A stretch of 64,000 bases of DNA from Oxalobacteraceae bacterium (lineage in GTDB: Bacteria; Pseudomonadota; Gammaproteobacteria; Burkholderiales; Burkholderiaceae_D), in the NCBI GenBank assembly GCA_027490465.1, contig JAIXXZ010000074.1, forward strand, positions 1 to 64,000, read 5' to 3'. The position numbers and the translations under genes were made by a program. Below the pieces are notes generated by a model that saw only the letters and a program-made list of their open reading frames with translations, was not told the DNA's origin and did no database searches. This document shows, one piece after another, positions 40,174 to 55,366 of this stretch; position 1 is the first letter of the stretch, and the number at the start of each line of letters is the position of its first letter.

Positions 40174-43044
40174 TCAGGCGCGCTTCTTTTCTTTTTTCGG
40201 CAGCAGCAAGGGCGCCAGATATTTGCCGGTGAAGCTGGCCGAATTTTTTGCTACCTGTTCCGGTGTGCCGCTGGCAATGATCTGACCACCCCCTGCGCCG
40301 CCTTCCGGGCCGAGATCCACTAGCCAATCTGCTGTTTTGATCACATCCAGATTGTGTTCAATGATGACGACCGTGTTGCCCTGATCACGCAAGCGATGTA
40401 TCACTTTCAGCAGCAGCGCAATGTCATGGAAGTGCAGTCCCGTGGTGGGTTCATCAAGGATATAGAGTGTGCGTCCGGTATCGCGTTTGGAGAGTTCCAG
40501 TGAAAGCTTCACGCGCTGGGCTTCGCCACCCGAGAGCGTCGTCGCACTTTGTCCCAGACGTATATAGCCCAGACCAACATCCAGCAAGGTCTGCAGCTTG
40601 CGAGCGATCAGCGGCACCGGTTTGAAAAATGCGTGCGCATCTTCAACGGTCATCTCGAGCACATCCGTGATGTTTTTGCCTTTGTACTGTACTTCCAGCG
40701 TTTCTCGGTTGTAGCGCTTGCCATGGCAGACATCGCAGGGCACATATACGTCGGGCAGGAAGTGCATTTCGACCTTCAGTACACCATCACCCTGACACGA
40801 TTCGCAACGGCCGCCTTTGACGTTGAACGAGAACCGTCCTGCCGAGTAGCCGCGTTCTTTTGCCTGTGGCACAGTAGAAAACAATTCGCGAATCGGGGTG
40901 AATACACCGGTGTAAGTCGCCGGATTCGAGCGTGGTGTACGTCCTATTGGTGCCTGGTCGACAGAAATCACTTTGTCGAAATGTTCAAGCCCGGTGACTT
41001 TGTCGTATTCCGAAGGCTCGGCCTGAGAGCCGTACAAATGACGAGCCAGCACGCGATACAGCGTGTCGTTGACCAATGTGGATTTTCCCGAGCCGGACAC
41101 GCCAGTCACACAAGTGAGCAGACCGACGGGCAGCTCGAGATCCACCGCTTTGAGGTTATTGCCCCGCGCACCGCTGATGATCAGCTGCTTTTTCAGGTCG
41201 GGTTTAATGCGTTGTTCCGGTACCGCGATGGAGAGACTGCCGTTCAGATACTGGGCTGTGAGCGATTCGCGATGCTTCAGGATATCGGCCAGCGAGCCGT
41301 GCGCGATCACTTCACCGCCATGCACGCCTGCGCCCAATCCCATGTCCACTACGTGATCGGCGCAACGGATCGCGTCTTCATCATGCTCGACCACCAGCAC
41401 GGTGTTACCGATATCTCTCAAGTGTTTGAGTGTCGCGATCAGCCTGTCGTTATCGCGCTGATGCAATCCGATTGAGGGTTCGTCGAGCACATACATCACG
41501 CCAGTCAGGCCCGAGCCGATTTGCGAGGCGAGACGGATACGCTGGGCTTCCCCGCCCGACAAGGTGTCCGCACTGCGGTCCAATGACAGATACTCCAGGC
41601 CCACGTTATTCAGGAATTTCAGTCGCGAGATGATTTCGCGAATGATGCGTTCGGCGATTTCTTTTTTTGCGCCCTTGAGTTTCAAGGTTTCGAAGAATTC
41701 CAGTGTGCCGCGCAGCGGCATTTCGGCCACCTGATAAATCGCGCGTTGCTGTGCGCCGGTACCGACCTTGACAAAGCGCGCTTCCACGCGCAGGCGCGTG
41801 CCTTCGCACTCGGGGCATTGCTGCTCATTGATGAACTTGGACAGCTCCTCCTTGACGGCCAGCGAATCCGTTTCGTGATAACGACGCTCAAGATTGTTCA
41901 CAACGCCTTCAAAAGTGTGCTCCTTGATCACGGTGCGACCGCGTTCATTGACATAGGCAAACGGAATTTTTTCCTTGCCCGAGCCATACAAAACGACTTG
42001 CTGCGCTTTTTCAGGCAAATTCTCGAAGGGCACGTCGACATCGAATTTGTAATGCTTGGCCAGCGATGACAACATCTGAAAGTAAAACTGATTGCGCCTG
42101 TCCCAGCCTTTCACCGCACCTGAGGCCAGCGAGAGATTAGGAAAGGCGACGATGCGTTTGGGATCGAAAAATTCAATATGCCCGAGACCGTCACATTCCG
42201 GACAGGCGCCCATGGGATTGTTGAATGAGAACAGGCGCGGCTCCAATTCCTGCAGCGAGTAACCGCAAATCGGGCAGGCGAACTTGTTCGAAAAAACTTG
42301 TTCCCGGCCACTGTCCATGTCAAGCGCAGTCGCACGACCCTCCGCCAGTCGCAGCGAGGTTTCAAAGCTCTCGGCGAGCCGTTGTTTGATATCGCTTTTC
42401 ACTTTGACGCGATCAATGACCACGTCGATGGTGTGCTTTTCTGTTTTTTTCAGTTTGGGTAGATCGTCCGCCTCATAGATTTTTGCCTTCCCAGTGCCGC
42501 TTTGTATGCGAAAGCGCACAAAGCCTTGCGCTTGCATCTGCTCGAAGAGGTCGCTGTGCTCGCCTTTGCGGTTGGCGATGACGGGCGCCAGAATCATCAG
42601 CTTGGTGTCTTCCGGCATTGCCAGCACGGTATCCACCATCTGCGATACCGATTGTGCAGCGAGCGGATTTTCGGGGTGGTCAGGGCAGTGCGGAGTGCCC
42701 ACGCGTGCGTACAACAAGCGCAGATAGTCATGGATTTCCGTGACGGTGCCGACGGTAGAGCGCGGATTGTGCGACGTGGCTTTCTGTTCTATCGATATCG
42801 CCGGCGACAAGCCTTCGATCATGTCCACATCGGGTTTTTCCATCAGTTGCAGAAACTGACGTGCATAAGCCGAGAGTGATTCGACATAGCGACGCTGGCC
42901 TTCGGCGTACAGCGTGTCAAAGGCCAGCGACGATTTTCCTGAGCCCGAGAGTCCGGTGATCACGATCAGCTTGTTACGCGGCAGATCGAGACTGATATTT
43001 TTCAGGTTGTGGGTGCGTGCACCTCGAATGCGGATTTCTTCCAT
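40174..43044 (-). CDS. uvrA: Excinuclease ABC subunit A
   Basis: [65 protein letters not shown]; second ABC domain; preferred start at 43044. Confidence 0.97.
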   Translation of the reverse strand: MEEIRIRGARTHNLKNISLDLPRNKLIVITGLSGSGKSSLAFDTLYAEGQRRYVESLSAYARQFLQLMEKPDVDMIEGLSPAISIEQKATSHNPRSTVGTVTEIHDYLRLLYARVGTPHCPDHPENPLAAQSVSQMVDTVLAMPEDTKLMILAPVIANRKGEHSDLFEQMQAQGFVRFRIQSGTGKAKIYEADDLPKLKKTEKHTIDVVIDRVKVKSDIKQRLAESFETSLRLAEGRATALDMDSGREQVFSNKFACPICGYSLQELEPRLFSFNNPMGACPECDGLGHIEFFDPKRIVAFPNLSLASGAVKGWDRRNQFYFQMLSSLAKHYKFDVDVPFENLPEKAQQVVLYGSGKEKIPFAYVNERGRTVIKEHTFEGVVNNLERRYHETDSLAVKEELSKFINEQQCPECEGTRLRVEARFVKVGTGAQQRAIYQVAEMPLRGTLEFFETLKLKGAKKEIAERIIREIISRLKFLNNVGLEYLSLDRSADTLSGGEAQRIRLASQIGSGLTGVMYVLDEPSIGLHQRDNDRLIATLKHLRDIGNTVLVVEHDEDAIRCADHVVDMGLGAGVHGGEVIAHGSLADILKHRESLTAQYLNGSLSIAVPEQRIKPDLKKQLIISGARGNNLKAVDLELPVGLLTCVTGVSGSGKSTLVNDTLYRVLARHLYGSQAEPSEYDKVTGLEHFDKVISVDQAPIGRTPRSNPATYTGVFTPIRELFSTVPQAKERGYSAGRFSFNVKGGRCESCQGDGVLKVEMHFLPDVYVPCDVCHGKRYNRETLEVQYKGKNITDVLEMTVEDAHAFFKPVPLIARKLQTLLDVGLGYIRLGQSATTLSGGEAQRVKLSLELSKRDTGRTLYILDEPTTGLHFHDIALLLKVIHRLRDQGNTVVIIEHNLDVIKTADWLVDLGPEGGAGGGQIIASGTPEQVAKNSASFTGKYLAPLLLPKKEKKRA

Positions 43045-43187
43045 GCGCTGATTTGGCCTTGAGTACAACGGGTTGGTGCTTTTTTGCAAAAACCGCAGCT
43101 CATTGAGCGCGGATCAACCTGTTACTATAGCGGGTTTTCGTAACCTGCTGATGGCATTGCTTATGCCGTGCCTGTCTCGCTTCCCCT

Positions 43188-44414
43188 ATGTCTTCAACGA
43201 CAGCCCCTGACGATACCCGAATGAACGCTCTCGAAGTGCGTGCCAGCGTATCCCTGGCTTCCGTATTCGGTTTGCGCATGCTGGGACTGTTTCTCATTCT
43301 TCCTGTCTTTGCGGTCCATGCCAAATCACTGGCAGGTGGCGAGAGCGCGATATTGGTGGGTTTGGCCATGGGCATGTATGGCCTCACGCAGGCGATAGGG
43401 CAAATCCCGTTTGGCATCGCCTCGGATCGTTATGGCAGAAAGCGCATCATCCTGATTGGTCTGGTGCTGTTCATTCTCGGTTCCCTGATCGCGGCGGTGG
43501 ACGAAAGTATTTATTGGGTGATTGTGGGCCGCGCAGTGCAGGGCGCTGGTGCGGTATCTGCTGCTGTCACTGCGTTGATTGCGGACTCGACCCGCGATGA
43601 GCACCGTACGAAAGCCATGGCGCTGGTGGGTGCGTCCATTGGTCTGACGTATGCGGCATCACTGGTGCTGGCGCCCTTGCTTTACACATCGGTTGGCATG
43701 CGAGGCATGTTCTTGCTGGTGGCACTGCTGGCGCTGTTTGCGATTGCGCTGGTAATTTTCGTTGCGCCGCAAGCGCCTCCGCGTTCACCGGAAACAGTGT
43801 CATTTCAGACGGTGATTCGCGATCCTGAACTCATGCGCATGAATTTTGGCGTCTTTTCGCTCCACGCGATACAGATGTCGATGTTTGTCGTGCTCCCCAA
43901 TATTCTGGTCAGTGCTGGTGGCATTCCCATCGATCAGCACTGGAAAATTTATTTGCCTGTTGTGCTCGCCTCTTTCATTCTGATGCTGCCGCCGATTTTT
44001 CTGGGTGAAAAGCGTGGTCGCATGAAGCAGGTGTTTGTATCGGCAATCGCCTTGCTGTTGCTGGTCGAGATAGGTTTGCGCGCTGCCGTGACGCAACCAT
44101 CGTTGTCGTTCGAAATGGTGGTGATGCTGTTGCTGGCATTTTTTGTTGCTTTTAATATTCTGGAAGCCAGTCAGCCTTCGCTGGTTTCTCGCATGGCGCC
44201 GGCCGGTGCACGTGGCGCGGCGCTTGGGGTTTACAACACGATGCAGGCAATTGGCTTGTTTGCCGGTGGCGCGGGCGGTGGTTTGCTTGCCCAGTATTTT
44301 GGTGGCCCTGCAGTGTTCACCGCAGGCTGTCTGCTGATAGTCGGCTGGCTTATAATTGCGGCTTCCATGAAAAACCTGCCTCGTCGTGCGCGACGCGAGG
44401 CTGTTCCCACCTGA
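43188..44414 (+). CDS. MFS transporter (drug efflux type, YajR-like)
   Basis: 12-TM-like; GLRMLGLFLILPVFAVHA...MGMYGLTQAIGQIPFGIASDRYGRKRIILIGLVLF. Confidence 0.9.
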   Translation: MSSTTAPDDTRMNALEVRASVSLASVFGLRMLGLFLILPVFAVHAKSLAGGESAILVGLAMGMYGLTQAIGQIPFGIASDRYGRKRIILIGLVLFILGSLIAAVDESIYWVIVGRAVQGAGAVSAAVTALIADSTRDEHRTKAMALVGASIGLTYAASLVLAPLLYTSVGMRGMFLLVALLALFAIALVIFVAPQAPPRSPETVSFQTVIRDPELMRMNFGVFSLHAIQMSMFVVLPNILVSAGGIPIDQHWKIYLPVVLASFILMLPPIFLGEKRGRMKQVFVSAIALLLLVEIGLRAAVTQPSLSFEMVVMLLLAFFVAFNILEASQPSLVSRMAPAGARGAALGVYNTMQAIGLFAGGAGGGLLAQYFGGPAVFTAGCLLIVGWLIIAASMKNLPRRARREAVPT

Positions 44415-44455
44415 GTTTCCCACTCTGTTACGCGTTTTCCTGACAGGAGAAGTCT

Positions 44456-44935
44456 ATGGCATCGGTCAATAAAGTCACTATCGTTGGCAATCTGGGGCGT
44501 GATCCCGAAACGCGTTACATGCCCAGTGGTGATGCAATGACCAATATTGCAGTCGCCACGACGGACAAATGGAAAGACAAAACCACTGGCGAGCAAAAAG
44601 AAGCGACTGAGTGGCATCGGATCGCGTTTTTTGGCAAGCTGGCCGAGATTGCTGGCCAGTACCTGAAAAAAGGTTCGCAAGTCTACGTCGAAGGCAAGCT
44701 TCGCACACGCAAGTGGACCGATAAAGATGGTGTTGAAAAATATACAACCGAAATCATCGCCGACTCGATGCAAATGCTCGGTAGTCGTCAGGGCATGGGC
44801 GGTGGCAGTGCTGCGATGGATGACAACAGTTTTGGTGGTAACGGGTCTGCCTCTCGCAGCTCGGCACCGGCATCGCGTGCGCCGGCAAAGCAAGCCCCCA
44901 ATCTGTCCGATATGGATGACGATATTCCTTTCTGA
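44456..44935 (+). CDS. ssb: Single-stranded DNA-binding protein
   Basis: [42 protein letters not shown]...; acidic tip DMDDDIPF. Confidence 0.97.
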   Translation: MASVNKVTIVGNLGRDPETRYMPSGDAMTNIAVATTDKWKDKTTGEQKEATEWHRIAFFGKLAEIAGQYLKKGSQVYVEGKLRTRKWTDKDGVEKYTTEIIADSMQMLGSRQGMGGGSAAMDDNSFGGNGSASRSSAPASRAPAKQAPNLSDMDDDIPF

Positions 44936-45015
44936 CGCACGACGCTGCATGATCGCCGCGTTGGCCCGTGGCGGTGCGGTGGCGCGGTTAGCGCTTTCAC
45001 AGGGCTGAGGCCACC

Positions 45016-45810
45016 ATGGCCCGTTTGCCACGTCTTGTCGTACCCAACCAGCTTCATCATGTCATTGCACAGGGTCACAACGACCAGCCGATCGTGCGTG
45101 ATGATGCCGACCATCAGGCATTTCTGACTTGGTTGCGCGAGGCCGCCCGGCAGTCTCGTGTGGCCATCCATGCCTATGTGGTGCTGCCGAGTCGATTGCA
45201 GCTCCTGGCCACGCCGGCTGATGACACAGGTCTGAGCAAGATGATGCAGTCGCTCGGTCGTCTCTACGTTCCTTATTTCAATGCGCGTTATGGCCGGACC
45301 GGCGGTTTGTGGGAAGGGCGTTTCCGCGCAACCGTGCTTGATCCTGCTGCCTATTTTGTGCCCTGTGCCTGCCTGATTGAGTATCAACCGGTAAGCACCG
45401 GCCTTGTGGCGGATGTGGCCGCGTATCCCTGGTCCAGTCATGCCCATCACGCCGGGCATCAAAAAGAACCCTGGCTCTCGGATCATCCGGCGTATTGGGC
45501 TTTGGGCAATACGCCCTTCGAGCGAGAGGCCGCGTATCAGCAAGTCAGCCAATCTCCTGTCGATAGTGCGGTGAGCGAGAAGATTTGGTTGGCCACCCGC
45601 AAAGCCTGGGCCTTGGGATCAGAGGAGTTTTGCCGGCGGCTCGCCAAGCTCACGGCGCGTCGCCTCGCACCGGTCAGCCGCGGTCGTCCGCGAAAGGTGG
45701 TGGTTGCGCAGGGCGCGGCCGCGGCCACAGCAGTTAAGCCGGTAGAGAAAGTCCGACCCCTCCGTTCCTCGCCTCAAACAAGAGCAATTACCCCGGAAAA
45801 AGCGGATTAA
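45016..45810 (+). CDS. RAYT/Y1-type transposase homologue with apparently non-canonical HUH motif
   Basis: MARLPRLVVPNQLHHVIAQGHNDQPIVRDDADHQAFLTWLREAARQSRVAIHAYVVLPSRLQLLATP...YVPYFNARYGRTGGLWEGRFRAT...AYPWSSH; usual NHVH position reads SRLQ. Confidence 0.85.
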   Translation: MARLPRLVVPNQLHHVIAQGHNDQPIVRDDADHQAFLTWLREAARQSRVAIHAYVVLPSRLQLLATPADDTGLSKMMQSLGRLYVPYFNARYGRTGGLWEGRFRATVLDPAAYFVPCACLIEYQPVSTGLVADVAAYPWSSHAHHAGHQKEPWLSDHPAYWALGNTPFEREAAYQQVSQSPVDSAVSEKIWLATRKAWALGSEEFCRRLAKLTARRLAPVSRGRPRKVVVAQGAAAATAVKPVEKVRPLRSSPQTRAITPEKAD

Positions 45811-45848
45811 TTTGCTGCAACATGGGGCAAAAACCGCACCAGCATTAC

Positions 45849-45915
45849 TCTGACCCTATTTAATTCTGCACGGTTCCAATGCACATTTTAATTGGTATCC
45901 GACCCTAATTAAATT
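45849..45915. repeat. Two GACCC-type direct repeats upstream of gltB
   Basis: TCTGACCCTATTTAATT (45849-45865) and TCCGACCCTAATTAAATT (45898-45915). Confidence 0.7.
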
Positions 45916-45980
45916 GATTGCTGTTCGTATTGCATTGCACTATCCTTGTCAACCCTTTTCATTGGCTGTGGAGTACTGCG

Positions 45981-50666
<4,686 letters not shown>

Positions 50667-50735
50667 AAGTCATGAGAAAACCGGCGGTGCTGTTACGCAT
50701 CGCCGGCAACTGAACCAAGGAATTGCGAGAACGTT

Positions 50736-52199
50736 ATGGGAAAAGTCACCGGTTTTCTGGAATATCAGCGACTGCAAGAGGCGAGCGAAGCACCGCAGTC
50801 GCGTACCAAGCATTACAAGGAGTTCATGCTGCATTTGTCGGATGCGGACGCCAAAGTGCAAGGCGCGCGTTGCATGGATTGCGGTATCCCTTTCTGCAAT
50901 AGCGGCTGTCCGGTCAACAACATCATTCCTGACTGGAATGACCTTGTCTATCACGGCAATTACCGCGAAGCGCTCGACACGCTGCACTCGACCAACAACT
51001 TCCCCGAGTTCACGGGACGCATCTGTCCTGCGCCCTGTGAAGCTGCCTGCACGCTGGGTATCAACGATGATCCGGTGGGTATCAAGTCCATCGAGCACTT
51101 CATCATCGACAAGGGTTGGGAAAACGGTTGGGTCGTGCCGCAGCCAGCCAAAGCCAAAACCGGCAAGAAAATAGCAGTCGTCGGCTCGGGCCCTGCAGGC
51201 ATGGCCGCTGCGCAGCAGCTCGCGCGCGTGGGTCATGACGTCACGGTGTTCGAGAAGAATGACCGTGTCGGTGGCCTGCTGCGTTACGGCATTCCTGACT
51301 TCAAGATGGAAAAGTCGCATATTGATCGCCGCGTGGAGCAAATGCAGGCCGAGGGCGTGACTTTCCGCACCGGCGTGCTGGTTGGCAAGGACTTCCCGGC
51401 CGACATCATGAATCTCGCCAAGGAGACCGTATCGCCAGAGCAGCTGAAAAAAGAATTCGATGCCGTCATCATCGCGGGTGGGTCCGAAGTGCCACGCGAT
51501 TTGCCGGTGCCCGGACGCGAGCTGCAGGGTGTTCACTACGCAATGGAATTCCTGCCTCAGCAAAATCGCGTGAATGCCGGTGACAAGCTCAAGGAACAGA
51601 TCATGGCCACTGGCAAGCATGTGGTCGTTATTGGCGGTGGCGATACGGGTTCGGATTGTGTCGGTACGTCCAATCGGCATGGCGCGGCTTCGGTCATCCA
51701 ATTCGAATTGCTGCCGCAGCCACCCGAAGTCGAAAACAAACCCCTGGTCTGGCCTTATTGGCCCACCAAGCTGCGCACCTCGTCATCGCATGAAGAGGGC
51801 TGCGAGCGCGATTGGGCGGTGGCCACCAAACGTCTCGAAGGCAAGGACGGTAAAGTGGAAAAACTGATCGCCGCTCGCGTGGAATGGAAGGACGGCAAGA
51901 TGCAGGAAGTGCCGGGTTCGGAGTTCGAACTCAAGGCCGATCTGGTGCTGCTGGCCATGGGCTTCGTTTCGCCAGTGAACACGATCATCAACGCCTTTGG
52001 TATCGACAAGGATGCCCGTGGTAACGCCAAAGCCGCCACCGACGGTGAGGGCTGCTATCAGACCTCCGATCCCCAGGTGTTTGCTGCTGGTGATATGCGC
52101 CGCGGTCAATCGCTGGTGGTGTGGGCGATACGCGAAGGTCGACAGTGCGCACGCGCTGTGGATGAATTCCTGATGGGTGCTTCCGTACTGCCGCGCTGA
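50736..52199 (+). CDS. gltD: Glutamate synthase small subunit
   Basis: [57 protein letters not shown] motifs. Confidence 0.97.
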   Translation: MGKVTGFLEYQRLQEASEAPQSRTKHYKEFMLHLSDADAKVQGARCMDCGIPFCNSGCPVNNIIPDWNDLVYHGNYREALDTLHSTNNFPEFTGRICPAPCEAACTLGINDDPVGIKSIEHFIIDKGWENGWVVPQPAKAKTGKKIAVVGSGPAGMAAAQQLARVGHDVTVFEKNDRVGGLLRYGIPDFKMEKSHIDRRVEQMQAEGVTFRTGVLVGKDFPADIMNLAKETVSPEQLKKEFDAVIIAGGSEVPRDLPVPGRELQGVHYAMEFLPQQNRVNAGDKLKEQIMATGKHVVVIGGGDTGSDCVGTSNRHGAASVIQFELLPQPPEVENKPLVWPYWPTKLRTSSSHEEGCERDWAVATKRLEGKDGKVEKLIAARVEWKDGKMQEVPGSEFELKADLVLLAMGFVSPVNTIINAFGIDKDARGNAKAATDGEGCYQTSDPQVFAAGDMRRGQSLVVWAIREGRQCARAVDEFLMGASVLPR

Positions 52200-52342
52200 C
52201 AGACTGTTGTTGTCGAGCACACTACAAATGCCCCTTGCGGGCATTTGTTTTTTGCAATGTTATTCTTCGGGATGTTTGAATTGCGACCGGAAATTATCTG
52301 GCTTGCACTACAATCCTCCTCCCGTCTTATTTTTCTTCGCTC

Positions 52343-53146
52343 GTGCCCAACCTCGTCGACATTCATGATCTGCACTTCGGCTACGGCGACCGGCTGATCC
52401 TGTCCGGTCTGAGCATGGAGTTCCACCGCGGGAAAGTGATTGCGATCATGGGTGGCTCTGGTTCTGGCAAGACCACGGTACTGCGTCTGATAGGTGGCCA
52501 GTTGCGGGCACAATCAGGAAGCGTCACCGTGGAAGGGCAGGAGGTGTCGTCGCTGAGCCTGGATGCTCTGTATCGCATGCGCCGACGCATGGGCATGCTG
52601 TTTCAGCATGGCGCGCTGTTTACCGATCTGTCGGTCTTCGACAACGTCGCTTTTCCCTTGCGCGAAAATACAGCCCTGCCTGAGGTGATGATTCGTGACC
52701 TGGTCCTGCTCAAGCTTCATGCAGTCGGCCTGTCGAATGCCGCGTCACTGAAGCCCGCCGAGATCTCCGGCGGCATGGCCAGACGCGTGGCATTGGCCAG
52801 AGCGGTCGCCCTGGATCCACAGCTGATCATGTACGACGAACCTTTTGCGGGTCTCGATCCGATTTCCATGGGCGTGATCGCCAATCTGATACGCAAGCTC
52901 AATGATGCGCTGGGATCGACAACGATTCTGGTGTCTCATGATGTGCATGAATCTTTCATGATTGCCGATTATGTGTATTTCCTCTCCCAGGGCCGGATCG
53001 TCGCGCATGGCTCGCCGGCACAGATGATGGCCTCGGACGATCCTTATGTGAAGCAATTCGTGCATGCACAGGCCGATGGCCCGGTGCCGTTTCATTATCC
53101 TGGACGCTCGATTACCGAGCAGCTTGGTGTGGCAGGGCGGCCATGA
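52343..53146 (+). CDS. mlaF: Phospholipid transport ABC ATPase MlaF (GTG start)
   Basis: AIMGGSGSGKTTVLRLIGG; SGGMARRVALARAVALDPQLIMYDEPFAGLDPISMGVI. Confidence 0.95.
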   Translation: MPNLVDIHDLHFGYGDRLILSGLSMEFHRGKVIAIMGGSGSGKTTVLRLIGGQLRAQSGSVTVEGQEVSSLSLDALYRMRRRMGMLFQHGALFTDLSVFDNVAFPLRENTALPEVMIRDLVLLKLHAVGLSNAASLKPAEISGGMARRVALARAVALDPQLIMYDEPFAGLDPISMGVIANLIRKLNDALGSTTILVSHDVHESFMIADYVYFLSQGRIVAHGSPAQMMASDDPYVKQFVHAQADGPVPFHYPGRSITEQLGVAGRP

Positions 53147-53922
53147 TGCTGGACGGACTGGCCCGCATCGGCAGCAACGTACGGCTCGGCCTTGCGGCGC
53201 TGGGCGTGTCAGCGCGCACATTTGTCTCCCTGGTGGCCGCTACCGGTTCGCTGTGGCGCAGGCCACGCCTGGTTAGCGATCAGGTGCATTTCATCGGTAA
53301 CTATTCGCTGGTGATCATTGCAGTTTCAGGTTTGTTTGTCGGTTTCGTGCTGGGCTTGCAGGGGTACTACACGCTCAATAAATACGGCTCCGAGCAGGCG
53401 CTGGGTTTGCTGGTTGCCTTGTCCCTGATTCGCGAACTGGGACCGGTCGTCACCGCCTTGTTGTTCGCGGGCCGCGCTGGCACGTCGCTGACCGCTGAGA
53501 TTGGTCTGATGAAAGCCACTGAGCAGCTGAGTGCGATGGAGATGATGGCGGTCGATCCCATGCGTCGGGTACTGGCGCCCCGGTTTCTGGCCGGCGTGAT
53601 TGCGATGCCGGTGCTGGCCGCCATTTTCAGTGCCGTGGGTGTGCTGGGCGGTTATATTGTGGGTGTGCGGCTGATTGGCGTGGACGAAGGCGCTTTCTGG
53701 TCGCAGATGCAGGCGGGTGTGGATGTCTGGGCTGATGTGGCCAACGGCGTGATCAAGAGTGCCGTGTTTGGGGTGGCGGTGACCTACATCGCGCTCTACG
53801 AAGGCTACTGCGCGGCGCCCACCCCCGAGGGCGTGGCGCGTGCTACCACCCGCACGGTCGTGATTGGTTCATTGATGGTGCTGTGGCTGGACTTCCTGCT
53901 CACGGCGCTGATGTTTTCCTGA
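53143..53922 (+). CDS. mlaE: Phospholipid transport permease MlaE
   Basis: RELGPVVTALLFAGRAGTSLTAEIGLMKATEQLSAMEMMAVDPMRRVLAPRF. Confidence 0.96.
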   Translation: MMLDGLARIGSNVRLGLAALGVSARTFVSLVAATGSLWRRPRLVSDQVHFIGNYSLVIIAVSGLFVGFVLGLQGYYTLNKYGSEQALGLLVALSLIRELGPVVTALLFAGRAGTSLTAEIGLMKATEQLSAMEMMAVDPMRRVLAPRFLAGVIAMPVLAAIFSAVGVLGGYIVGVRLIGVDEGAFWSQMQAGVDVWADVANGVIKSAVFGVAVTYIALYEGYCAAPTPEGVARATTRTVVIGSLMVLWLDFLLTALMFS

Positions 53923-53929
53923 GGCAAAG

Positions 53930-54409
53930 ATGCAACGCAAATCTCTCGATATCTGGGTGGGGCTGTTCGTGCTGCTGGGTGCACTCGCCGTCATGTTTTT
54001 GGCGCTCAAGGTGGGCAACATGAGCTCCATGAGTTTCGGACCCAGCTATACCGTCATCGCGCGTTTTGACAATATCGGTGGTCTCAAGCCTCGTGCACCC
54101 GTTAAGAGTGCCGGCGTGGTGGTTGGGCGTGTGGAATCCATTGCCTTCAATGACAAGACCTTTCAGGCGCAGGTGACTTTGCGATTGCAGGGTGAGGTTC
54201 AGTTTCCCAAGGACAGTTCGGCAAAGATTCTGACGTCGGGTTTGCTGGGTGAGCAGTACATCGGTATTGAGCCTGGCGGTGACGATAAAAATTTTGCAGA
54301 GGGCGACCGCATCAAGAGCACGCAATCAGCCATCGTGCTGGAAAATCTCATCAGCCAGTTCTTGTTCAGCAAGGCGGCTGACAGCAGCGCTGAGGGGAAG
54401 AACAAATGA
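53930..54409 (+). CDS. mlaD: MCE-domain phospholipid-binding protein MlaD
   Basis: ARFDNIGGLKPRAPVKSAGVVVGRVESIAFNDKTFQAQVTLRLQ; LTSGLLGEQYIGIEPGG. Confidence 0.95.
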   Translation: MQRKSLDIWVGLFVLLGALAVMFLALKVGNMSSMSFGPSYTVIARFDNIGGLKPRAPVKSAGVVVGRVESIAFNDKTFQAQVTLRLQGEVQFPKDSSAKILTSGLLGEQYIGIEPGGDDKNFAEGDRIKSTQSAIVLENLISQFLFSKAADSSAEGKNK

Positions 54410-55128
54410 GCAGGTCAAAGGCTATAACGAGATGGATGACCATCGTGCTGATGACCGCGTTGCTCACCGCTTGTGCGAGTCTGCCCTCGGGCTCCACGGC
54501 AGATCCGCGCGACCCGTTCGAGCGCTACAACCGAGCGATGTTCAGCTTCAACCAGACGGTTGATGACAAGGTACTCAAGCCGGTGGCTACGGGCTATGTG
54601 AATGTGATTCCTTCGATGATACGCACCGCGATTGGCAATTTTTTCGGCAATATCGGTGATGTGTGGACTGCGGTAAATAATTATCTGCAAGGCAAGCCTC
54701 GTGAGGGCACCAGCGATGTCGCGCGTGTTGTGTTGAATTCCACATTTGGCATTGTCGGATTGATTGACGTGGCCACGCCGGCGGGTTTGGTTCAGCACGG
54801 TGAAGATTTTGGTCAGACGCTGGGTGTCTGGGGTGTGAAATCAGGCCCTTATCTGGTTCTGCCGATTCTGGGTGCCAGTACGGTGCGCGATGGCTTGGCC
54901 CGGACTCTGGATCTGTATGCAGATCCGATCACTCAGATCGACAGTGCTCGCGTGCAGAATAGTGCGAGAGCGCTGCGTCTTGTGGATGATCGTGCTGCTT
55001 TGCTGGATTCCACGCGCATGATGGAAGATGCGGCCCTCGACCCCTATCTGTTCGTCCGAGATGCTTATTTGCAACGACGCGAGAGCCGGGTCAGAGATGG
55101 CAAGTCTGACCAGGGAGAGGCTGAATAA
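54406..55128 (+). CDS. mlaA: Outer membrane lipoprotein MlaA (VacJ); C-terminus encoded by repeat D
   Basis: Lipobox LLTACAS; DPFERYNRAMFSFNQTVDDKVLKPVATGYV; ends ...KSDQGEAE* where GEAE* is within the repeat. Confidence 0.95.
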   Translation: MSRSKAITRWMTIVLMTALLTACASLPSGSTADPRDPFERYNRAMFSFNQTVDDKVLKPVATGYVNVIPSMIRTAIGNFFGNIGDVWTAVNNYLQGKPREGTSDVARVVLNSTFGIVGLIDVATPAGLVQHGEDFGQTLGVWGVKSGPYLVLPILGASTVRDGLARTLDLYADPITQIDSARVQNSARALRLVDDRAALLDSTRMMEDAALDPYLFVRDAYLQRRESRVRDGKSDQGEAE

Positions 55129-55244
55129 GTCCCCTTTTGATGGCGAGTCAGCGCAGCTGCGCGGCCGGGTGATGAAAAATCAGGAGCCTGGCGCCATTTT
55201 CCTCGCCGAAAAATTTCCGCTGTCTTTTGATCACTGCTTCCCTA
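55111..55244 (+). repeat. MITE-like element copy D (forward), inside the mla operon
   Basis: CAGGGAGAGGCTGAATAAGTCCCCTTTTGATGGCGAGTCAGCGCAGCTGCGCGG...TTTTGATCACTGCTTCCCTA. Confidence 0.83.
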
Positions 55245-55366
55245 GCCAGTTCCAGCGGCTGTGATGGAGTTGCAACGGTTTTTGGCGATTCGTGCTTGCT
55301 TTGGTTATCATCTGCTCATGACCCCGAGCGCCGATGGGCTTTCAATCCCGACATTGCCAATAATTT

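Noticed and set aside
43188-44414. MFS transporter as a resistance island component
   Set aside because: Single chromosomal MFS gene next to uvrA/ssb with no mobile-element context; substrate cannot be inferred.
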